Positions 45,151 to 53,112 of a DNA stretch of 64,000 bases are shown piece after piece; the first letter of the stretch is position 1; each line of letters opens with the position of its first letter. Where the stretch lies: positions 62,001-126,000 of the forward strand of contig NZ_MTZV01000006.1 in assembly GCF_002362315.1 (NCBI RefSeq). The letters run 5' to 3'. The position numbers and the translations under genes were made by a program. The notes under the pieces are model-generated. The model had not been told where the DNA came from. It did not search any database and worked only from the letters and a program-made list of their open reading frames with translations. Source of the DNA: Paraburkholderia acidicola (GTDB taxonomy: Bacteria; Pseudomonadota; Gammaproteobacteria; Burkholderiales; Burkholderiaceae).

Positions 45151-46047
45151 TTATCGCCGGCGATTTTTGCCGGCGAGCGCCTGCGCGGCCTCTGCGATGC
45201 ACTCGCCGAGCCGCGCCGCAGGTGCTTCAGTAGCACGGCGCCTGCGCTCCACCAGCACGATCTCGCGCTCGAACGTCTCGCCACCGAGCGCGAGCGCCTT
45301 GACCGTACGCGGCAACGTACCGAACGCGGCCGCCAGCGGCACGAGCGCGACGCCCGCGCCGCGCGCCACCAGTTGCACGATCCCCAGCAGTTCGTCGAGT
45401 TCGATCGATTCGGACACGTTCACGCGTAGCCGCCGCAGAAATCGATCGACCTGACCACCGCCGAACGAACGTCGGTCATAACGAATGAACGGCTCGGACG
45501 CGAGCAATTCCCGCCACGGCCGGCGTGCGAGCCGCGCGGGCACGAGCAGCACGAACGGCTCCGTGACGAGCGTCCGGCATTCTAGGTCGGGCGGCAGCGA
45601 GAACGGCGGCTTGATGATGACGGCGAGATCGAGTTCGCCGGCATCGACCTGACCGAGCAGGTTCAGCGATACGCCTGGTACGATGCGCAGCCGCCAGCCC
45701 GGCCAGTCGTGACGAAAATTTGCCAGTGCGTCGGCCATGAAGGTGGGCTGGACGGACGCGATTGCGCCGACTGTCAGCGTGCCGCCGCGCTCGGCTGCGG
45801 GCGTAGCCTGGCCACCGAGCTGCGCGTACAAAGACAACAGATCGTCAGCAAGGGCGAGCGTTTCGCGGCCGGCGTCGTTGAGCGTCGCCGAGCGGCCGGT
45901 ACGATCGAACAGCGCAAAACCGAGGTTCTTTTCGAGCCGCTGCATCTGCGCGCTGACCGCCGACTGTGTCAGCCCGATCCGCTCGCCAGCCGCAGCGAAG
46001 GTGCCGTGCTGCGCCACGGCGACGAAGGTTTTGAGTTCCCGGAGCAT
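45151..46047 (-). CDS. LysR-family transcriptional regulator
   Basis: A 298-residue LTTR: MLRELKTFVAVAQHGTFAAA, then IGLTQSAVSAQMQRLEKNLG, with an effector domain containing VDAGELDLAVIIKPPFSLPP and LVARGAGVALVPLAAAFG. ATG at 46047 gives the canonical start; an AT-rich frame extension to 46131 lacks family similarity and probably is the 5' regulatory region. It is divergent from the VOC-family gene at 46184 across 136 bases, its probable target, and convergent with gnd. The tail ends in KNRRR. Confidence 0.9.
   Translation of the reverse strand: MLRELKTFVAVAQHGTFAAAGERIGLTQSAVSAQMQRLEKNLGFALFDRTGRSATLNDAGRETLALADDLLSLYAQLGGQATPAAERGGTLTVGAIASVQPTFMADALANFRHDWPGWRLRIVPGVSLNLLGQVDAGELDLAVIIKPPFSLPPDLECRTLVTEPFVLLVPARLARRPWRELLASEPFIRYDRRSFGGGQVDRFLRRLRVNVSESIELDELLGIVQLVARGAGVALVPLAAAFGTLPRTVKALALGGETFEREIVLVERRRRATEAPAARLGECIAEAAQALAGKNRRR
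45154..45176. terminator. Possible bidirectional terminator between gnd and LysR gene
   Basis: TCGCCGGC (45154-45161) pairs perfectly with GCCGGCGA (45169-45176) around the loop GATTTTT. It lies 28 bases after the gnd stop and overlaps the last codons of the convergent LysR gene. No T-run follows the stem on the plus strand, so termination strength is doubtful. Confidence 0.4.
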
Positions 46048-46183
46048 CGTGTATTCATCGATTTTGTTGGTGGTCAGGTTGAAAATATATCGCTTTTCAG
46101 CAATTTTGTTCATACATAAACTGGCTGTCATTGACTCCGCCCGGAGTTACAGATCACTCCCCACCGCTACCAGGATCTTCGAC

Positions 46184-46618
46184 ATGAGCGATTCCACCGC
46201 TACCATTCCGCCGTTCCATCTGGCGTTTCCGGTTCACAGCCTTGCGGCTGCACGCGAGTTCTACGGCGATCTGCTCGGTTGCCCCGAAGGGCGCAGCTCG
46301 CCGGAGTGGGTGGACTTCGATTTCTACGGGCACCAGATCGTCGCGCATCTCGCGCCCGAAGAAGCGGGCCATCGCGCGACGAACGCGGTCGACGGCCATG
46401 CCGTGCCGGTGCGACATTTCGGCGTCGTGCTGTCGGTGCCGCAGTGGCAGACGCTGGCGGACAAGCTGAAGGCCGCGAACACCGCGTTCGTGATCGAGCC
46501 GCATATCCGCTTCAAGGGCGAAGTCGGCGAACAGGCGACGATGTTCTTCCTCGATCCGTCGGGTAACGCGGTCGAGATCAAGGCGTTTGCGAATATGGCG
46601 TCGTTGTTTGCGAAGTGA
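46184..46618 (+). CDS. VOC-superfamily (glyoxalase/dioxygenase-like) protein
   Basis: A 144-residue vicinal-oxygen-chelate protein: FHLAFPVHSLAAAREFYGDLLGC (first beta-alpha-beta module with a potential metal His), WVDFDFYGHQIVAHL, HFGVVLSVPQWQTLADKLKA and FFLDPSGNAVEIKAF (second module, with a metal Glu in V-E-I-K). The motif set is intact, so it could be an enzyme; dioxygenase, isomerase or resistance functions are all possible. It is divergent from the LysR gene and is followed by the ArsR/SRPBCC pair. Confidence 0.82.
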   Translation: MSDSTATIPPFHLAFPVHSLAAAREFYGDLLGCPEGRSSPEWVDFDFYGHQIVAHLAPEEAGHRATNAVDGHAVPVRHFGVVLSVPQWQTLADKLKAANTAFVIEPHIRFKGEVGEQATMFFLDPSGNAVEIKAFANMASLFAK

Positions 46619-46670
46619 AGAACTAGCACGCGCTGACGCCCACAGCTTTCCTTTCCACCACATTGAGTCT

Positions 46671-46694
46671 ATAGTTAGCCGTATGGCTAACTAT
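46671..46694. promoter_or_regulatory. Perfect dyad over the ArsR start codon, with overlapping -10
   Basis: ATAGTTAGCC (46671-46680) and GGCTAACTAT (46685-46694) are exact ten-base reverse complements separated by GTAT. The ArsR ATG (46683-46685) lies inside the centre. TATAGT at 46670-46675 fits a -10 element, and no ribosome site precedes the ATG, so transcription would start at or next to the first codon. The site is best read as an autoregulatory ArsR operator on a leaderless transcript. Confidence 0.8.
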
Positions 46695-47051
46695 CAGGCT
46701 GGCGTCAGCGACATCTTCCACGCACTCTCCGATCCCACTCGTTGCGCGATCGTCAGTGCGCTCTGCCGGGGCGAGCAGGCGGTATCCGTGCTGGCGGCGC
46801 CGTTCGACATGGCGCTGCCGTCGTTCATGAAGCATGTTTCGTTGCTCGAGCGCAGTGGCCTGATCCGGACACGAAAGGCAGGGCGCACGCGTACCTGCGA
46901 GCTGATGCAAGGCAGATTGTCGGAAGCCGAGCAATGGATAGCCGGTCAGCGAGCCATATGGGAAGCGCGATCCGACCGCATGGTCGATTTCGTCGAACGT
47001 CTTCATGAAGAGGAGCAACCTCGTGCCAGCAAACCCCGCCGATCACGCTGA
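46683..47051 (+). CDS. ArsR-family winged-helix transcriptional repressor
   Basis: A 122-residue regulator: GVSDIFHALSDPTRCAIVSALC, then LAAPFDMALPSFMKHVSLLERSGLI (recognition helix) and the wing TRKAGRTRTCEL. It lacks the C-x-C or other metal-binding cysteine sets of ArsR/SmtB sensors, so it belongs to the non-metal group often paired with SRPBCC proteins. It overlaps the SRPBCC gene by about 29 bases, implying translational coupling. The perfect dyad at its own start predicts autorepression. Confidence 0.9.
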   Translation: MANYQAGVSDIFHALSDPTRCAIVSALCRGEQAVSVLAAPFDMALPSFMKHVSLLERSGLIRTRKAGRTRTCELMQGRLSEAEQWIAGQRAIWEARSDRMVDFVERLHEEEQPRASKPRRSR

Positions 47052-47508
47052 AACCAGCGACCTCGTCATCTCCCGCGTGCTGCGCGCGCCGCGCACCGCG
47101 TTGTGGCGCGCCTGGACGGAACCCGACCTGCTCAAGGAATGGTGGTGCCCGCGACCGTGGACCACCGAAGTGCTCGCTTTCGATCTGCGATCAGGCGGCG
47201 CATTCCACACCTACATGCGCGGCCCCGATGGCGGCACGAGCGACAACCCCGGTTGCTTTCTCGAGATCGTGCCGCAAGCACGCCTCGTGTTCACGTCGAT
47301 GCTCACCGCGCAGTGGCGGCCCAATACGCCGTGGCTCGGTTTCACCGGGATCATCACGATGGCCGACGAAGGCGAGGGCAGTCGCTACGAGGCGCGCGTC
47401 ATGCATCCGGACAATGCGACGCGCGAGCGCCACGAGGCACTTGGGTTCTTCGATGGCTGGAACACCTGCATCACGCAACTCGACGATTTCGCGTCGACGT
47501 TGCGTTGA
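47023..47508 (+). CDS. SRPBCC/AHSA1-domain protein
   Basis: A 161-residue START-like protein of the AHSA1 (PF08327) family: LVISRVLRAPRTALWRAWTEPDLLKEWWCPRPWTTEV opening, the conserved F-D-L-R-x-G-G block and C-terminal GWNTCITQLDDFASTL. GTG at 47023 is preferred because AGGAG lies seven bases upstream; an ATG at 47005 is in frame but precedes that site. Genes of this type regularly follow ArsR regulators. The fold has a hydrophobic ligand cavity, so binding of a small molecule sensed or handled with the ArsR protein is plausible. The true ligand is unknown. Confidence 0.85.
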   Translation: MPANPADHAETSDLVISRVLRAPRTALWRAWTEPDLLKEWWCPRPWTTEVLAFDLRSGGAFHTYMRGPDGGTSDNPGCFLEIVPQARLVFTSMLTAQWRPNTPWLGFTGIITMADEGEGSRYEARVMHPDNATRERHEALGFFDGWNTCITQLDDFASTLR

Positions 47509-47530
47509 GCAGGGAATTGTCGCGATCCAT

Positions 47531-48454
47531 CTAGTTGTGGCTTAACGTATTCGCGTAGGTGACTTCCGAGTTGAGATAGCTCGGCATTTGCGCCCACGGG
47601 TTGAGCGAGGTTCCGACCATGTACGCATCGGTTGCATCGACATACCCTGCATAGCGTTGAAGCGCTGTATCGAGCACGGAAGACCAGCGGGCCTGGCTGG
47701 TGTTGTAGACCAGATGCCAGAAGCTCGTCGAATCGTACTGCGTGCCCAGCGCATATGCGCCGTTGACGATGACATTGCCGCCGACCCAGCCATACTTCCA
47801 GCCGACATCGACGGCATTGGTCATGTAGTGATCGGCGGTATCTTCGAACGTCACGAACACGTCCGCCGCGCGATGTGCAGGATCGAGGTAGCAGTCGTTG
47901 ACGGCGGTTCCGATGTTGATCACTGCAAGGCTCTGCGCGCTGGCGGGGAATTTCGACCAGACGTATTCGCGCAACGTGCGGTAGTAGTCGCGGTATTGCA
48001 TCGAACCGGCGGTCGGGCCGCAACTGGCGATACCTTCATCGAAGAAGATGCCGTCGTAATGAACCGCGCCGTTACGCGGCGCAAGATACCGGTCGATACT
48101 GGCTTCGACATCCGCGACGGACCGTGCGCCGTGAGTGGTGTGCACATAACCAATCACCTTGACGTGCTCGCCGCTCGCAGTAGTCCTGGCTCGCAGGAGG
48201 TCGGCATCGTGGTCGATAATGGATTCGTCGGCGTCGCCATTGGCGATGTTCACGATGACGATAGACGGCGGTACGGGCATCTTCACCGGGTCTTCCATCG
48301 TCGTGAGGAAAGGGTCGCCGGGAAAGACATAGGCTGGCACCGCGACTTCGATGCCGCCGGTTTGGGCGGCCATCGTGAGGCCCGGGAAAGTCAATCCCGT
48401 GGCACTCAGTGCGCATAGAGCGACTGCTGCAGTTTTATTCATGAGTGGTTTCAT
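47531..48454 (-). CDS. Secreted spherulin-4-like (GH135-type fold) protein
   Basis: A 307-residue exported protein. The signal peptide is about residues 1-30 (hydrophobic core AAVALCALSATG, cleavage near TMA). The mature part matches the spherulin-4 family (PF12138): VAVPAYVFPGD, IVIVNIANGD, VIGYVHTTHGAR and the acidic VHYDGIFFDE (residues 131-140), placed where the TIM-barrel active-site acids lie. The eukaryotic member Sph3 is a GH135 glycosidase acting on galactosamine-containing polysaccharide. Position beside a capsule locus suggests trimming or release of the exported polymer, which is inference. Start ATG 48454 or 48442 is possible. Confidence 0.75.
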   Translation of the reverse strand: MKPLMNKTAAVALCALSATGLTFPGLTMAAQTGGIEVAVPAYVFPGDPFLTTMEDPVKMPVPPSIVIVNIANGDADESIIDHDADLLRARTTASGEHVKVIGYVHTTHGARSVADVEASIDRYLAPRNGAVHYDGIFFDEGIASCGPTAGSMQYRDYYRTLREYVWSKFPASAQSLAVINIGTAVNDCYLDPAHRAADVFVTFEDTADHYMTNAVDVGWKYGWVGGNVIVNGAYALGTQYDSTSFWHLVYNTSQARWSSVLDTALQRYAGYVDATDAYMVGTSLNPWAQMPSYLNSEVTYANTLSHN

Positions 48455-48704
48455 CCGGAAGAAGCGCCACAAGGGTGGCTGGAAAATCGGGGCACACATC
48501 GAAACCATTCTGGCTGACGAGGCGCCGCGCGATGCGGATGTTTGACAATCTGTTACGTTTGGCCGGTGCTATTCGATGCAATCCGCGATTCAACCCGTGC
48601 TACGCAGCATCTTCCATGCGGACAGCATCATTCGCACGACGAGCAACAAGCTTGATTGCCGATCTTGACCGGGCGCGTTATTTCGAACGCTAACGACGCG
48701 CTTG

Positions 48705-50714
48705 TCAGGACCGGTGCGTAGAGCTATTCCGGTAACGCCATGACACGTGCCGGATCGCATTGCGGGTCCAACGGAATGCCTTGAGCAACGGTCGCATACG
48801 ATTGCCGCGTACTCGTTCGAGCGGACGGGCAGCCTTTACCGCCAGTTGCTCGACGACCGCTTCCGGCGTCGTGAACAGACGCGTGCGCCACTCCCAGTAG
48901 AGCGGGTAACGCAGCAGCACGCCCGCGCACAGCATGTCCAGCGTCAGCGTGCGCTCGCGCCACGGCAGCGGCGCGAGCGCGTCGTGCGTCAGGCCCCAGC
49001 CGGCGTAGAAAGGCAGCCCGTAGGTGAAGACCGCTTTGCCGCGCAGCAGAGCGTCGAAACCGGCGAGCGACGATAGCGTGTGGACTTCATCGGCGGCATC
49101 GACGAGCGACAACAGATCCGCCTCCGTATCGACCACGTCTGCGAGTTGTTGTGCATCGATCAAACCGTTGCGATTGCCTGAGAGCACGTCGGGATGCGGC
49201 TTGTAGACCACGAATGCATCGGGGCGCAGCTTGCGTACTTCGCGCAGCAACGCGTCGGCGGTGACGATGGCGCGTGTGCCGAGGCGGATCGACGCGTCGT
49301 CCGCGACCTGGCCCGGCACCAGCACGACCTGTTTGCCGGTGGGCGCGGCCCAGGTGGGACGGCGCCGCCCAAGGTTGTATTTGGTCACGCCGAGTGCGAC
49401 GACCCGATCGCGCAGCGCGGCGGCGCGCGCGAGTTCGGATTCGTCGAAGAGCGTTTCGTTGAGCAGCACGCTCAAATCGCTGGGCTGGCTCGCGTCGAAG
49501 TAGAGGCCACGGCGGTCGATCACCTGACTGCGCGGCGCGATCATGTCGGAGCCGAGACCCGTCGAATGAAAGAAGCCGTCTTCGATCCGGACGCGGCGAA
49601 CCTCGGGTGCGAGACCGTCTGCGCTGCGCGCGCCCCACAGCACGGCACATTCGTTGGCCTGTAGCGATTGCGGCTCATTCGTCCAGCGCAATGCCGCGCC
49701 GCCTGCGGTCACGAACGGTGTGGCGAATGGCCGTTTCCACCACTGGAACCGAATGCCCGCAACGTGCCGCAGATCCGCAAAGCGCCGTTGAACTGCGTGC
49801 TGCAATTCGATGCTGTCGAGCAGATCATCGAGCGTACCGGGCGTGAGCGTGGCGGGATTCAGGTAGCGCGCGAAGCGCACGAAAACGGCCTCGAACAAGG
49901 CCGCGAGCGTGGGCCGCGCGGTGCGGTTGGGCAAGCGCAGATCGTCGTCGGTGAGACCCCAGCCCGCGTAGTACGGCGCGCCGAATACATGTACCGGTAT
50001 GCCAGCGAGGAGCGCGTGCATGCCCTCGGATGCACCGAGCGTATAGACGTGGTCGATGTGAGGGAGGGCGGCATGCAACGATTCGTGAGCGCCGAGCTGT
50101 TTTATATCCGACGCTGTACCGTTGACCGACGACGAGAGCCAGCGTCCCGAGCCCGAATCATCCGATTGTCCGATCCAGAATTCGGCATCCGGATGCGCGG
50201 TGCGCGCGATATTCAGCATGCGCGTGAAGGCATGTTGGGAATTGCGACATGCCACTGCTGCACCGAGGCCCGTCGAGTGTGTGCGCTCGTCGATCAGCAG
50301 GACGCGTGGGGCGGTACGCGGTTCAAGCAAGGCAGCAGGACAATCGGTCTGCCGACAGCGCAGCGTGCCTGCCTGGCTATCGAGCACACGTTGCATCAGC
50401 CGCTGTATTTCCGCCGGGTTGTCGGTGTTTTGCGCGTGTTCGATTGATGAATTCAGCAGCATGGCAAACGCATCAGCGCCTGCATTGGCCACCGGTGCGA
50501 CGAACCACGACAGCATCGGCGTGCCCGATGGTCCGCGCGACCACAGCGGCCCGGGCCAGGCCACGCTTAACTGCTTTCCGGCGAGACGACACGCGCGCAA
50601 GGCGAGACGCCCGGGCCAACGGTCGATCCACGGATGTGCCGAGCGGCCAGCCAGCCAGTTCAGCGAGCGCCAGCCACGCGTGATGCTGCGCAGGTCGGTG
50701 GCCGGGCGCGCCAT
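48705..50714 (-). CDS. kpsC: KpsC/LipA-type capsule Kdo transferase, N-terminal half degenerate
   Basis: A 669-residue relative of KpsC, which builds the poly-Kdo linker between lipid and capsule. The C-terminal half is well conserved: EDGFFHSTGLGSD (378-390), KYNLG (445-449), LVPGQVADDAS (465-475), YKPHPDV (504-510), ADEVHTLSSLAGFDALL and GLPFYAGWGLTHDAL (566-580). The N-terminal half keeps HVFGAPYYAGWGLTDDD (242-258) but lacks the EDGF block, and the KxHPD site is replaced by IGQSDDS (181-187). In the second half EDGF-x-R has His instead of Arg. It abuts the upstream GT4 gene with no gap. I infer a single-activity or altered transferase. Confidence 0.82.
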   Translation of the reverse strand: MARPATDLRSITRGWRSLNWLAGRSAHPWIDRWPGRLALRACRLAGKQLSVAWPGPLWSRGPSGTPMLSWFVAPVANAGADAFAMLLNSSIEHAQNTDNPAEIQRLMQRVLDSQAGTLRCRQTDCPAALLEPRTAPRVLLIDERTHSTGLGAAVACRNSQHAFTRMLNIARTAHPDAEFWIGQSDDSGSGRWLSSSVNGTASDIKQLGAHESLHAALPHIDHVYTLGASEGMHALLAGIPVHVFGAPYYAGWGLTDDDLRLPNRTARPTLAALFEAVFVRFARYLNPATLTPGTLDDLLDSIELQHAVQRRFADLRHVAGIRFQWWKRPFATPFVTAGGAALRWTNEPQSLQANECAVLWGARSADGLAPEVRRVRIEDGFFHSTGLGSDMIAPRSQVIDRRGLYFDASQPSDLSVLLNETLFDESELARAAALRDRVVALGVTKYNLGRRRPTWAAPTGKQVVLVPGQVADDASIRLGTRAIVTADALLREVRKLRPDAFVVYKPHPDVLSGNRNGLIDAQQLADVVDTEADLLSLVDAADEVHTLSSLAGFDALLRGKAVFTYGLPFYAGWGLTHDALAPLPWRERTLTLDMLCAGVLLRYPLYWEWRTRLFTTPEAVVEQLAVKAARPLERVRGNRMRPLLKAFRWTRNAIRHVSWRYRNSSTHRS

Positions 50715-51932
50715 TTAACGCAGCGTCTCGAGAAAACGATCGACGCGTTCGAAATGCTCCGCCCACGTCGGTTCGCGAAATCGCTCGATGCGCTTCAGTT
50801 GCGCGCTGCGCTCAGGGCTGTCCGCCTGCGTGTAGGCGTGGATGCGCGCGAGCCAGCCGGGGCCGTCGAGCGGGTCGAGATAGTCGGGAATGTCGTCGGC
50901 GATCTCGTGAAACACGTCAAGGTTGCTGGCGAGGACCGGCACATTGAGCGCAAGCGCTTCGGCGAGCGGCATGCCGTAACCCTCGACAAACGATGGAAAC
51001 AGCAGCGCCTGAGCGTGCTGAAGATAGGCATGAAGCCGGTCGTCGGAACAGTGTGCCTCTTCGATCACGACGTCCTGCAGGATCTCGCACCGCTCGAGCA
51101 TATCCACGACGTTTTCGCATTCCCAACCGCGCCGACCGATGACCACGAGCCTCGGTGCGGCAGTGCCGAGCTGCTCAACGAGCCGCCGCCAGACGTGCAG
51201 CATGAACCAGTGGTTCTTGCGAGGCTCGATGGTGCCGAGCATGACGAAGTAAGGCTCGGGAAGCGGGCGCGAGGCGAGCGGGCGCTGCGTGACACCGGAG
51301 GCCAGATGGGCAACGACGCTCGGCGGAAGCGGCAGGTTCACGTGACGTGCTTCGGCGGCGAGCGAGTCGAGCGTGGCCTGCGAATTCACGATCAGACCGC
51401 TCGCGTGCTTTAGCGCGGTATGCATGCGCAGCCGGTGCGCCGTGTCGACACCGGGGCGGCAGTACTCGGCGTGAGTCAACGGGATCAGGTCGTGAACCAT
51501 GAAGACCGGGCGAATCTCGCGCTTTGACATCGCGCGGTAGTAACGCTCGAATTCCATCCCGTTGTGACTGGTATGGAACAGCACGCCATTAAAACGGCTT
51601 TCTCGCAGGCGATTGATACATGCGCGCACAACTAAAGCGCGGATGGCATTTCGATTGCGAATCGATGAGAGCAGCCAGGCGAACACCTGCTGGGAATCCC
51701 GCTCCGTCAGCACCGTGGAAACGCCGCGCTCGCTAAGGACAGCGCGCGCCCGGGAGCCGTACTTTTGGATATAGGCCAGACCGACACGATCGACGCCAGT
51801 GGGTAAAAGGCCGTCGTAAAGGCGTGTGAGGAGGCGTGTGACGTCCAGGAAGATGGTTGACACGGGAGGTGCGGTGCGTTCTGCAATGCGTTCTTTTACA
51901 GGCCGCGGTGCAGATGTTTTGGTCTTCCACAA
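50715..51932 (-). CDS. GT4 (family 1) glycosyltransferase of the capsule locus
   Basis: A 405-residue GT-B enzyme. The N-terminal domain starts IFLDVTRLLTRLYDGLLPTGVDR; the linker has VFMVHDLIPLTHAEYC. The nucleotide-sugar domain starts PYFVMLGTIEPRKNHWFMLHVW and contains the donor-binding FPSFVEGYGMPLAEALALNVPVLAS (E-x-G-Y/F-G-x-P-x-x-E motif). Start is a TTG at 51932; a GTG at 51863 is the main alternative. The next gene, kpsC, begins directly after its stop. It is divergent from cysC. The sugar donor and acceptor are unknown. Confidence 0.85.
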   Translation of the reverse strand: MWKTKTSAPRPVKERIAERTAPPVSTIFLDVTRLLTRLYDGLLPTGVDRVGLAYIQKYGSRARAVLSERGVSTVLTERDSQQVFAWLLSSIRNRNAIRALVVRACINRLRESRFNGVLFHTSHNGMEFERYYRAMSKREIRPVFMVHDLIPLTHAEYCRPGVDTAHRLRMHTALKHASGLIVNSQATLDSLAAEARHVNLPLPPSVVAHLASGVTQRPLASRPLPEPYFVMLGTIEPRKNHWFMLHVWRRLVEQLGTAAPRLVVIGRRGWECENVVDMLERCEILQDVVIEEAHCSDDRLHAYLQHAQALLFPSFVEGYGMPLAEALALNVPVLASNLDVFHEIADDIPDYLDPLDGPGWLARIHAYTQADSPERSAQLKRIERFREPTWAEHFERVDRFLETLR

Positions 51933-52235
51933 GTGGTTATTTTCTTACAGCGCGCCATTCTACCCGAGTACATGAGAGAATTCGCGCCGGCATTTTGTAA
52001 TGTTTCGGTAAGACCCTGGTTAGTTCGCTATTCCGTGGACGGGTGTCGATGCGGGAGAAGTTCAGGGTTGGTCGGACAAACGGAAATTGCCGACGCAGCG
52101 CTGCTATCGCTTCAACTGAAACCCTCTACGAAGATTATGTCGGGGTTATCCCGAGATTTTGTCGGTATAGGATTGAGCGATGAAAATTTAACAATGCGCG
52201 CTGCGGATACTAACTAATACAACTGTCTGCACGTG
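51933..52235. other. About 300-base divergent promoter region between GT4 and cysC
   Basis: This region is visibly more A+T-rich than the genes around it and contains no supported gene; one open frame of about 94 codons has no recognisable features. It includes one copy of an 18-base element (51971-51988) that recurs just before the OPX gene. The AATTTAACAATG stretch near 52184-52195 and the AT-rich upstream part are where promoters for the two divergent capsule transcripts are expected; no single pair is certain. Confidence 0.45.
51971..51988. repeat. 18-base capsule-locus element, copy A
   Basis: CATGAGAGAATTCGCGCC matches the copy at 53067-53084 at 16 of 18 positions and in the same orientation. 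It lies between the GT4 and cysC genes, about 250 bases before cysC. The other copy is 28 bases upstream of the OPX start. Confidence 0.6.
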
Positions 52236-52850
52236 ATGGATACACGCTACACCTGCCCCGCAGACCCCAATGCCGTTCTGGCTGCCGGGGTGCCGCCAGC
52301 ATTAATGAAGCGCCAGCGTCCGCTGGTCGTCTGGTTGACCGGTATGTCCGGGGCGGGCAAGTCGACTTTGGCACGCCTGCTCGACAAGGATCTTCGTGCC
52401 GGCGGGCTTCATACGTTCATCCTGGATGGCGACGATCTGCGCCGTGGGCTGAACAACGATCTGGATTTCTCCGACGCCGGCCGCCACGAAAGCATCCGGC
52501 GGGCCGCTGAAGTCGCGCGACTGATGGTCGATGCGGGCGTGACCGTCATTGCTTCCCTCATCTCGCCGTTTCGGGCGGACCGGGACGCGGCACGAGCGTT
52601 GTTCGCGAACGGGCAGTTTATCGAGGTGCATGTCGACGCCCCGCTAGAGGTGGTCGAGGCGCGCGATGTCAAAGGGCTCTATAAGAGGGCGCGAGAGGGC
52701 GAGCTGAAGAAGTTCACCGGTGTCGATTCGCCTTATGAGCCGCCGGTTGCGCCGGAGTTGCGTTTGAATACCGACAAACTGTCTCCCGAGAATGCGCTGT
52801 TGCAGATACTTCTCGCGATTGGAATGCCGGCGGATTGCACCAGGTTGTAG
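52236..52850 (+). CDS. cysC: Adenylylsulfate (APS) kinase
   Basis: A 204-residue APS kinase (EC 2.7.1.25), which makes PAPS, the sulfate donor for sulfotransferases. P-loop GMSGAGKST lies at about 36-44, followed by FILDGDDLRRGLNNDLDFS, RRAAEVARLMVDAGVTVIASLISPFRADRDAAR and the lid region VEARDVKGLYKRAREGELKKFTGVDSPYEPP. All are standard for an active enzyme. ATG at 52236 is used, with GTG at 52233 adjacent. No CysN/CysD sulfurylase or reductive sulfur genes are near; instead it lies in the capsule locus about 6 kb from a sulfotransferase gene, which suggests a dedicated role in polysaccharide sulfation. Confidence 0.93.
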   Translation: MDTRYTCPADPNAVLAAGVPPALMKRQRPLVVWLTGMSGAGKSTLARLLDKDLRAGGLHTFILDGDDLRRGLNNDLDFSDAGRHESIRRAAEVARLMVDAGVTVIASLISPFRADRDAARALFANGQFIEVHVDAPLEVVEARDVKGLYKRAREGELKKFTGVDSPYEPPVAPELRLNTDKLSPENALLQILLAIGMPADCTRL

Positions 52851-52888
52851 CGCACATACTGTCGCGTTTAACAAGGGGCTTGCCGGTC

Positions 52889-52913
52889 GCATGTGCCAAA
52901 TTGCATGTGCCAA
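52889..52913. repeat. Direct repeat of 11 bases upstream of the OPX gene
   Basis: GCATGTGCCAA occurs at 52889-52899 and 52903-52913, 14 bases apart start to start, each followed by a TT-containing spacer. It is in the AT-rich 262-base region between cysC and the OPX gene and could be a protein-binding site on one face of the helix plus about a third of a turn. No regulator is known for it. Confidence 0.6.
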
Positions 52914-53066
52914 TTGTTACGCACGTTTGACGTTTGCCTGCGTTGATATGTTTCACCGGTTATAGCGGCGAAGTCGGCGCGGCAGCTTTACAACCCGGCT
53001 TGCCAGTGTCGTTTTTTGAATCTTGCGTGTGGTTTTTTTATTTTGCCGTGTCATTTATCCAGGCCG

Positions 53067-53084
53067 CATGAGACAATTCGCACC
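53067..53084. repeat. 18-base capsule-locus element, copy B
   Basis: CATGAGACAATTCGCACC is the second copy of the element at 51971-51988, with two mismatches. It ends 28 bases before the OPX start codon, so it may be part of the promoter or the 5' end of the transcript. A T-rich stretch (TTTTTTTATTTTG) lies 20-30 bases upstream. Confidence 0.6.
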
Positions 53085-53112
53085 AAACTAAATTGACCAA
53101 CCTGTGCAATAA

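Noticed and set aside
46048..46131. Longer N-terminus for the LysR gene at 45151-46047
   Set aside because: The added 28 residues are AT-rich and unlike LTTRs; ATG at 46047 gives the canonical HTH position.
51933..52217. Open frame of about 94 codons between the GT4 and cysC genes
   Set aside because: No ribosome site, no family features, and it occupies the expected divergent promoter region.
52886..52913. Minus-strand TTGGCACATGC repeats resembling a sigma-54 -24 box
   Set aside because: The required GC of the -12 element does not occur at the right distance, and no minus-strand gene begins there.
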